Assembly (NCBI RefSeq): GCF_041956535.1
Contig: NW_027192194.1
Location: 1,005,103-1,069,102 of the forward strand
From: Calcarisporiella thermophila CBS 279.70
Lineage: Eukaryota > Calcarisporiellomycota
Direction of reading: 5' to 3'
DNA: 64,000 nt
The notes below the pieces were generated by a model. The model did not search any database, was not told where the DNA came from, and saw nothing but the letters and a program-made list of their open reading frames with translations. Positions within the stretch are counted from its first letter, which is position 1, and every line of letters starts with the position of its first letter. A program made the translations under genes and the position numbers. Below, piece after piece: positions 56,743-64,000 of this stretch.

Positions 56743-59700
56743 TCACACTATCCAAATCTTCGTATTATTGGACTTGGCCATACTCCCGCTCGCAAGGAAG
56801 TGTCGCCCACTTTCATCCCCACTCGAGCTACACGCCAGCGCAGCAACCACTCCCGTCTGGGCCTGCGGAACGGGAATGGGATCCGTACCTTCCTGTGAAC
56901 CGGCCATTTTCCCGCCGGTTTGCCCGGCACCCTCGAAATTCCACACGTAGATCACCTCATAATCGCCGAAGGCAACGCGCGGCGAACCCGAAGCGCCTCC
57001 ACCAAGGAATGCGCAGCTGCTAATTTTACCCGTCTGGGGCTGGTATTGATTGACAATCTTATAGTGGGTCGTTTCCCAGACACAGATGATATCATCTGAT
57101 GATGTGACAAGATAGGTACCATCCGCTGACCAGTCGATCGAAGTGATATTTTTTAAGTGCGGTGCGGATATGATACGTGTCGTGGTGTTTTCCGCCGCAA
57201 TGCTCTCATCCTTACACGTATTGATATCCACTATGGACAAGGTCGTGGCGAATGCAGCGGCGACTACCGTACTCGACAGGGGGCGGAAACGCAACGGATT
57301 CGCTGGAAAACCGGATTTGGTGGTGGAGGACATGCGAATCGTTTTGACGCACTTAGCGGTTATCACGTTCCAGACTTTAAGCTCTCCCTCCGCGTCTAGC
57401 GAGATGAATGTGTCGCTTCTCGCAATAGGGCAAAAATCAACCGCTTTGATCTCGGCATTTCCCGTAAAGACAGCCAGACAGGCCACCGTTGGCGCTCCGG
57501 ATTTCAGAGCAGTGCCTAGGTCCCAGAGACGGATACTGCGATCATGCGATGCAGTGATCAACAAATGGCGTTCATCGGGGCTGAATCGTACAGCAGTGAT
57601 CTGCTGCGAGTGGTGCCCCTCTAAAGTGAACCGAATGGATTTCTCCTGGACCGACCAGATAAGAACCTAGGAGTCAACATGGACAAATCAGCACTGAACA
57701 TCTCACATCCCGACGATTGAGCATTCAAACCTTTTTGTCTAGTCCAGCACTTGCAAGCCATTTGCCATCAAAGGAAAAGGCACACGCATTCACCTTGTTC
57801 GAATGTCCAGCGAGATCAGCGTATAGTTGCAGAGGAAGCTTGTCGCTACCCGAGAATTGGGATCCGTTGCCTCCCATACCAGCCATATTGGCGAGAAAAC
57901 CCCCTCCTGACCCAAATATATCTACCTCTCCTAAACCATTGGAATCGTCGCCGCCCGTAAAAATATCAGAAAAATCTCCCTCGCCCATCATTAATCGATC
58001 CAAATCCTCAACAGAAGAAAGTTTAAGCGCAGGGTTGGCTGCCGCAAAATTGGTAGCATTGTTTGCGACGGAGGGGTTTGCGTTAGCTCGGTCCAAATTT
58101 GGTGCATTGGGCACGGAAGCGATATTTTTTGTGGGCGATGTGTTCTATAATGCAAATAATATTTATCAATGATATATCATAGATCAATACCAATAGTGCA
58201 TTCACTAAGCATCAATTCAATAAATACCTGGGGTGGTTCATTGGGCAATCTATCATATTTCTGCTGGTCTTGGCCGTGTGAAGTATTAAAGCTGGCTTTA
58301 CGATTTTGCTTGGCTCCCTTCTTCTCCTCTTGTGGCTGACCTTGAGGATGAGGTGGTTGACGGGACTGCCCTAAATGGGGCTGTTGTTGAGGTTGAGATT
58401 GTTGCTGGGATTGTTGAGGAGAGGGGTGCTGGGCATTAGCTATCTGTTTCTGAAGAGCGATCTGCTGGTGCTGCTGGGCCAGCATCTGGGACTGCTGACG
58501 CTTAATCGCCATTTGTTGATTTGACATAGCAAACCTCTCATTCGCCATTGTTGCAGCATTAGCCTGTGGGTTTATATTACCGGAATGGGGACCAGAAGTA
58601 TCCGGCGAACGCATATCTGGCACAACCGCATTACCCCCTGAGTTCTGTCGCTCACGTATCATCTGGGCGTTTGCCATCGGTGATTGAGGTTGTAAATTGT
58701 TTCCTAATTATGCATCGTCATTATTAGTCGTAAGATCTTGAATTGAGTCGGGCGAATCACAAACCATTAGCCGCCGCTTGTGCCATTTGCATCATAATGT
58801 ACTGCTGTTGTTGTGGCGGTAACCCAGCTGACATTTGCATTGCTGTTATTTGAGATTGACTCAAGCGTTGCTGTTTCTGCTGCTGGTGCTGTTGTTGTTG
58901 CGGCTGCTGCTGTTGCTGTTGCTGTAAATGCTGTTGTTGTTGTTGTAACTGCTGTTGTTGCCGCTGAAACATTGCCGCTTGGAATTCAGCAATGGCCTGG
59001 GGATTCATCTGGTTCGGCATTGGCTGGGGAATGCCTTGGGAGTTCGGTGGCATCATTCCCATTGCTGCCTGCTGTGGATTCATTCGAGGATTTGACATTG
59101 CTCGACGCATCTGCAATTGGTGCAGGTATTGTTGCTAATAAAAGAGTTTGCTCAGCAATAGTTAAAAAAAAAACAGAAAGAGGTTTTCTTTTAAACCTGG
59201 ATATTTTGCATGCTCTGCATGTTTTGAGGAGACTGCGGGTTGATGGGGTACCCTCTAGAGAGCATTTGTTGATTCGGATTCATATTGGCTACACATCCAA
59301 AGATAAAAATGAAGAGGATACTCGCGGAAAAAAAATAAGAGCTAGAAATACATACGGTCAGCCATGAACTGCTGCATAGGATTGACAGGCATATTCGGAG
59401 TACTAGGCGTTCCAGGAACACCTGGGCTCATGGGTAAACCTGGTGTTGTTGGACCGTTCATTGGAGCGGGACTATTCGCATTCGGCATTACAGGAGTATA
59501 AGGCACAGAGTTTATACGAGGGCGTTTTGACTCAGGGGGGGATGCACTAGGTTCGTTGTCAATACGTTCAGAAGACCGCCGTTTCTACAATTGGAAAAGC
59601 ATGTTCATTAATAAGATTTTAATTTTCAGATGAATGTTTTTACTTACTGCTACCTGGGGCACTGGAACATCACCTTGGTGGGAAGGATTACGAGACCGAA

Positions 59701-61118
59701 CCTGTGCTCGTTGCATTTGTGCATGGTGTTGCTGAGCCTGCTGCTGAATTTGATGCTGTGCTTGCTGTTGCACTTGTTGCTGTGACTGCATCACTGGTCT
59801 CTGAAATTGTTGCCCGGGCATACCACTAACGCTTTATATAAATTTAGAATACATACTTGATGAATTGTTTAAGGCTGGAGATGTTACCTGGCTCGTTGCT
59901 GCATGGTTTGCGCGTTTATTTGAGAAAATTTTTTCAGTTGAGCCATGAACATTTGCTTTGAGAGGAAAAAAAAAGGGTAAAATGGAAAATTAGATTGCGA
60001 GCACATCAATTGCGCGACAAAACTTACATTTTCTTCCATAGTTAAAGAGCCTGGGTCACGTCCCGCCAAACCAACATCCTGTAGCGCCTGCTGAATCATT
60101 TGCTGATTAACAACAAACCCATTTTGTTGTGGCATTTGTGGTGTACCCATATGTGTCATTATATTTCCATCGTTGCCCTGCGCGGTTGGTACTCCTTGGT
60201 CAGTACTACTTCGAACCATCACTGGCGACGAGCTGATATTTGAAACTAGTTGCTGGGGAGGGTGAGATGAAGTTGGTGTTTGTGGGGTATTTGTAAATCC
60301 GCCGTCGGCTGATTGCATGGAGCGAGAAGTCTGAGAAGAGGGTTGTTGATGGAGTGATGTTGGTGGCTGAGTGGGTTGGGATGGCTGATGCTGCTGAGAC
60401 GGAGGGGGTATTTGCTGGAGAGTTGAGGAAGGAGAAGATTGTGTTTGTTCCTGCTGCTGCTGTTGAACTTGTTGCTGCTGCTGCTGCTGCTGTTGCAGGA
60501 AAAATTGTTGCTGCTGTTGAAGCAGTAGTCGCTGCATATTCTGTTGTATTGCTTGCTGTTGCATTCGCTCCCGCTGTGTGCGCATGTTGCTAAACTATTT
60601 TGCAAAATTTCAAATTAATAGCTGCTCTAAATTTCAGATTTCAGCACTTACATCGACATATTGTTGTGCATCCCTGCTCCCTGTTTTAGTGACTTTGGCT
60701 GCGAACAAATCCCAGAACACTGACCACCATTCAAATAAGAAACTCTGAGGCATATCAAATGGCACATTTTCGTCGCGAATGTTTGCATCTTGCTTTAGGG
60801 CATTAGCAGCCGCCATAAAATTATGTTTTACACAGTAATCATAAATATACAACTGTAGAGCTTGGTGCGTCCGCAGATCTAGGCCTGTCGGTCGCGTTAA
60901 TGATGAAGACTGCGACGTGGAAGGCACAGAAGATTGCGGTTGCCTAAATTTCAGAGTAAGCATCGAGCAAAGTCCAAATTAGTACGAGAAAAATGCAACA
61001 AGATATCAAATTATTTTCGGGTTATTTTTCTTAAAAATGTCGATGATCTGTTGACAAGCGGGAGATCGAGAAAAATGTACCCGAAAATAACAGAGGTGGC
61101 AATAGAAACTTACATCAT
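56743..61118 (-). CDS. LEUNIG-like LisH/WD40 transcriptional co-repressor
   Basis: Eleven exons, complement(join(56743..57666,57731..58144,58228..58703,58765..59134,59197..59288,59356..59584,59648..59831,59888..59955,60028..60594,60652..60943,61114..61118)), 1206 residues. Near the N-terminus is a LisH/LUFS domain: LRTHQALQLYIYDYCVKHNF then AAANALKQDANI and FLFEWWSVFWDLFAAK. A long Gln/Pro/Met-rich middle follows, with a basic KRRSSE and SKRPRIN segment. Seven WD40 repeats end the protein (GHSNKVNACAFSFDGKWLAS; ITAVRFSPDERHLLITASHD; ITSIDWSADGTYLVTSSDD). This is the order of plant LEUNIG, which recruits repressors to promoters. Fungal Flo8/Som1 shares only the N-terminal LisH/LUFS part. The 5-nt first coding exon is tentative; ATG 60963 is an alternative start. 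Confidence 0.85.
58860..58975 (-). repeat. Poly-glutamine tracts in the LEUNIG-like protein
   Basis: CAG/CAA runs interrupted by Leu and His. A second Gln-rich block lies at about 60430-60560. Confidence 0.85.
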
Positions 61119-61526
61119 TGCGAAAGCTAATTAGTAACGTAAAATATTACGATTAGGCCTAAGCGATTACAGCAATTGATCAATCATATATAGAGAGCTG
61201 TGATTTGGGAATAGACGACTGTCAGTTGATATTTGTGTAATTCTTTGCTGAACACGATTATTTAACTCGAAATAGAAGAGGAACAGACGAAGTCTGGGGT
61301 CGTAGAAAAGGGTTCTCACAGTCCGGACGTCATAGATTTTCGTCACTAATTTTAGCGAAAATTCGAATTTCAATAGGTGAATTTAAATCAGAAGGTATAG
61401 AAATACAGCAAAATAGAGAAAATCAACCAAATATATATATATGTATACGCATAGGATAGAATAAGTAAAAAAGAAAACAAATCTATAATACACAAGAGCA
61501 GAATGAAAAAGAGTTAAAAAACGCGT
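61119..61526. other. Intergenic, LEUNIG-like promoter and PPR 3' region
   Basis: About 400 nt, AT-rich, with a short AT run near 61432-61441. No gene seen. Confidence 0.55.
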
Positions 61527-63665
61527 TCAAATTAACTCCTCTATGTCTCCATTTTCGCCTTGCTTTAGCACCTTTTTAGCCCATTCCTTCACAACTTTTA
61601 CATCATCCCACCGCTCTCTTTCTCGTAAAAACCAGAGAAGTGTATATAAAGTTTTTCTATCCACCTTTACATTATCATCCCCAACCATTTCTGTGGTCAC
61701 TATATAGATAGCTTCGCTATAGCACCCATGCCTGCATAAGCACTCAATGTATGAACAGTAGTTATTCTCATTGCGCGGAAAATGGCTCTCCCTTAACTTT
61801 TTCCATATCTCGCGTGCGCGTTTCAGGTTATTATTGTGTCCGCACGAGTCAAGGACAATGGATATGCTTGCATTGTCAACTGGAGCACCGGCGACCTCAA
61901 GCGAATCCCATAATTGAAGCACAGTCTCACCTCGACCACACCAGTTATAGGCATCCATTAATGCATTATAAAGGGGGATTTCCAATTCCACCCATGGATC
62001 CATTCGCAATTGCTCGTGAAGCGCCTGCACAGCCTCAATATCACGCACCTTGCCGCAAGCCGCAATAAGCGTCGTATAAAGATAGCTATCTGGTCGTAAT
62101 CCGGTACGGCGCATCCCGGCAAAAACTTGGCGAGCCTCAAATAATCGTCCTCGTTTAATCAATAAAGAAAGCATCGTCGTATACCCTTGCGGATTTAAAT
62201 ATATTTTTGAATATTTAAGATCGTAGTAAAACTGCAGCGCCTCGTCCACGTGTCCACTGCGAATGTAAGCGGCAATCAAAAAGGTGTAGGTGAAGGGATC
62301 AGGTTGTATCTCAAGTCTGAGCATGGTTTTATAAACCTCCAGAGACTTCTCGTACTTCCCGGCTTTACCAAACGAATCAATTAGTGCATTACAAAGTATT
62401 GCGCTCGGCTTTTCGCCATTATCCAATATTAACTGAAATATAGAATAGGCACGGTCGATGCGGTCAAAATTAAGGAGGTTGTGCACGAGATGGGTATATA
62501 TCTGGGTGTTTGGAGACACTCCATCATTCTGCATTTGTGTCAATATGTCGAGCGCGTCGTCCAGGTTACGCTGTTGTATATGTGCATCAATCAGCAAAAA
62601 ATACGTAACAACATCCGCTCGCAAGCCAGCCTGTTGCAGCTGTTTAAAATAAGAAATCGCCAACTCTGGTTTATTGCAGCGGAGACACGCATCCATCATT
62701 GAATTATAGGTGACACAGTTGGGAGGAATACCCTCACGCTGCATATTTTCAAAAGTTTCCTGGGCAGCTTTGTAATTACCTGACTTGCTGAACAAATTGA
62801 TTAAACCGCTGTATGCATAGGAATCCAGCGCGAGACCAGAGGATTGAATGTCACGATAGATTTTGGATCCCAATTCCGGATCACCAAATTTTGCACAGCC
62901 AGTGAGTAGCGTACTAAAGGTGAATACATCTGGTTTTAGTCCGGAATCCTTTAGCTGTGCATACAAACGCGTTGCCGTGTCTACATCACCCTTCTTCAAA
63001 TATAGGTCGATCATAGTGTTGTATGTAGTTACACTGGGCTGTGATTCACTGACCATCAAACTAAAAATCTTCCATGCCCCAGCAGTGTCTTGCGAACGCT
63101 TTAAGACGCTAAGCATAGTATTATAAGTTACGGTGTTTGGGACTATCCCAATTTTTCTCATACGATCGAATATTTGCATCGCTTTGGCGGGTTGTTTATG
63201 CAATCCATACGCATAGATAAGTGCGTTATACTCTAGATGGCGCGGTTTCATCCCGAGTCTTTGCATATCCTCTATTATCCTCTGAATCAATTCTAGATCG
63301 CGCTCATTTTTGCTTTTACGAAGTAATAACAAAACACCCCGATAATGGCCACGAGTAAGCAATTGCCTGTCGTCTGTTTTTTGGATGACAGAATATGCGG
63401 ATCTAACTATTGCAATATCTCCCTTTGATAGCGCGTGCTCAAGTTTACAGATGGATTTTGAGCTTAATACATCATGCGGCATAGATGCGATACTAGTTGC
63501 ATGCGAATTGCACCTTCTAAGTATTAAGTTAGGAACATTGTTGGTGTTGAATTGCAACGGATTGAGGTAATAGGATGGCCGATAACAAATGTACGTAGTA
63601 TTAAAATTTTGCCACGATGCGGTACACCATGCCGGTTTTATTAAGATGCGCAGAGATGCGCGCAT
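61527..63665 (-). CDS. Pentatricopeptide repeat (PPR) protein, probably mitochondrial
   Basis: A single exon of 712 residues. The N-terminus is basic and Ser-rich (MRASLRILIKPAWCTASW), as in a mitochondrial presequence. From about residue 105 to 660 there are some 14-15 P-type PPR motifs, each of about 35 residues, such as YNALIYAYGLHKQPAKAMQI, YNTMLSVLKRSQDTAGAWKIF, YNTMIDLYLKKGDVDTATRLY and YTTLIAACGKVRDIEAV. P-type PPR proteins bind single-stranded RNA one base per repeat and act in organelle RNA stability or translation. The strongly regular array is more like plant P-class proteins than the degenerate yeast ones. No SMR or other extra domain is visible. Lack of introns contrasts with its neighbours. 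Confidence 0.92.
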   Translation of the reverse strand: MRASLRILIKPAWCTASWQNFNTTYICYRPSYYLNPLQFNTNNVPNLILRRCNSHATSIASMPHDVLSSKSICKLEHALSKGDIAIVRSAYSVIQKTDDRQLLTRGHYRGVLLLLRKSKNERDLELIQRIIEDMQRLGMKPRHLEYNALIYAYGLHKQPAKAMQIFDRMRKIGIVPNTVTYNTMLSVLKRSQDTAGAWKIFSLMVSESQPSVTTYNTMIDLYLKKGDVDTATRLYAQLKDSGLKPDVFTFSTLLTGCAKFGDPELGSKIYRDIQSSGLALDSYAYSGLINLFSKSGNYKAAQETFENMQREGIPPNCVTYNSMMDACLRCNKPELAISYFKQLQQAGLRADVVTYFLLIDAHIQQRNLDDALDILTQMQNDGVSPNTQIYTHLVHNLLNFDRIDRAYSIFQLILDNGEKPSAILCNALIDSFGKAGKYEKSLEVYKTMLRLEIQPDPFTYTFLIAAYIRSGHVDEALQFYYDLKYSKIYLNPQGYTTMLSLLIKRGRLFEARQVFAGMRRTGLRPDSYLYTTLIAACGKVRDIEAVQALHEQLRMDPWVELEIPLYNALMDAYNWCGRGETVLQLWDSLEVAGAPVDNASISIVLDSCGHNNNLKRAREIWKKLRESHFPRNENNYCSYIECLCRHGCYSEAIYIVTTEMVGDDNVKVDRKTLYTLLWFLRERERWDDVKVVKEWAKKVLKQGENGDIEELI

Positions 63666-63958
63666 TGTCTACTTATATTAAGTCTCTGGACTACCAAAAT
63701 TACCGATGTGACTTTATCACTTGTGACTGCTAAGAATGCTACGCTTCAACACTTGTTTACTGTTTCGGGATCGTAAACACTTTTCGAATTGTGCTTCCAC
63801 CTCCAAAGATCCTCAAATTCTTCATTAGATTTTAAGTGGATCCCAGAAAGGGGAGGCATGAGCAAATTATAATTGTAGCATACTCTTAAATTCATACTCA
63901 TTCAGTTTTCTGGTTTACTTGATTTTCTCTCTCGACACAAAAACGCAAAAATAATACT
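63666..63958. promoter_or_regulatory. Divergent promoter region, PPR gene and right-edge gene
   Basis: 293 nt between two ATGs facing away from each other. No element identified. Confidence 0.4.
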
Positions 63959-64000
63959 ATGCCGTCAACATTTCATACCCTAGAGCGGGAACGTTTGTTC
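63959..64000 (+). CDS. Possible start of a further gene, 3' partial
   Basis: ATG at 63959 opens a frame (MPSTFHTLERERLF) to the window end. Only 14 residues are visible, too few for a family. Position, 293 nt from the divergent PPR start, is the main support. Confidence 0.3.
   Translation, partial: MPSTFHTLERERLF

Overview
This looks like nuclear DNA of a filamentous, probably early-diverging fungus (Mucoromycota-like is my best guess; I cannot fix the phylum from the sequence). Genes are split by many short GT-AG introns of about 50-100 nt, intergenic regions carry long pyrimidine runs, and several proteins are fungal in style: a fungal-specific TPR-like protein, an Srk1/Rck2-type kinase and a ZRC1-type zinc transporter. 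It also carries genes that budding yeast lacks: Zwilch, DET1, a LEUNIG-like LisH-WD40 co-repressor, ARL8 and an M13 metallopeptidase. No tRNA, rRNA, CRISPR array or intact transposon was seen. Exon boundaries come from reading frame, GT-AG signals and family alignment from memory, not from transcripts.

Layout. 1-10.5 kb, all plus strand: 3' part of an M13 metallopeptidase, CDF zinc transporter, TAM41 (mitochondrial CDP-DAG synthase), an Atos/FAM214 protein, and a secreted ML-domain lipid-binding protein. 10.8-23.3 kb, all minus strand: KNL1/Spc105 kinetochore scaffold, conserved fungal TPR-like protein, Srk1-like kinase, proteasome chaperone PAC4, and a tentative small membrane protein. 24.7-27.9 kb, plus: a large acidic disordered protein I do not recognise. 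28.3-35.2 kb: fimbrin (minus), a 60-residue Tudor-like protein (plus), Zwilch (minus). 36.1-41.4 kb, plus: DET1 and a PA-TM-RING ubiquitin ligase, which converges on a single-pass membrane protein with a PPxY motif (minus, to 42.9 kb). 44.8-51.4 kb: ARL8 (minus) divergent from LEO1, adenosine kinase and MSP1 (plus). 51.8-63.7 kb, minus: condensin subunit CAP-G, LEUNIG-like co-repressor, and an intronless PPR protein, divergent from the start of another gene at the right edge.

Functional threads. Three genes serve chromosome segregation (KNL1, Zwilch, CAP-G). Two or three serve ubiquitin pathways (DET1, PA-TM-RING, possibly the PPxY protein). TAM41, MSP1 and the PPR protein act at or in mitochondria, and LEO1 and the LEUNIG-like protein in transcription. 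There is no operon logic. The main biological interest is retention of Zwilch, DET1 and LEUNIG-like genes in a fungus, several compact genes hidden by introns, and introns whose retention would keep the frame open.
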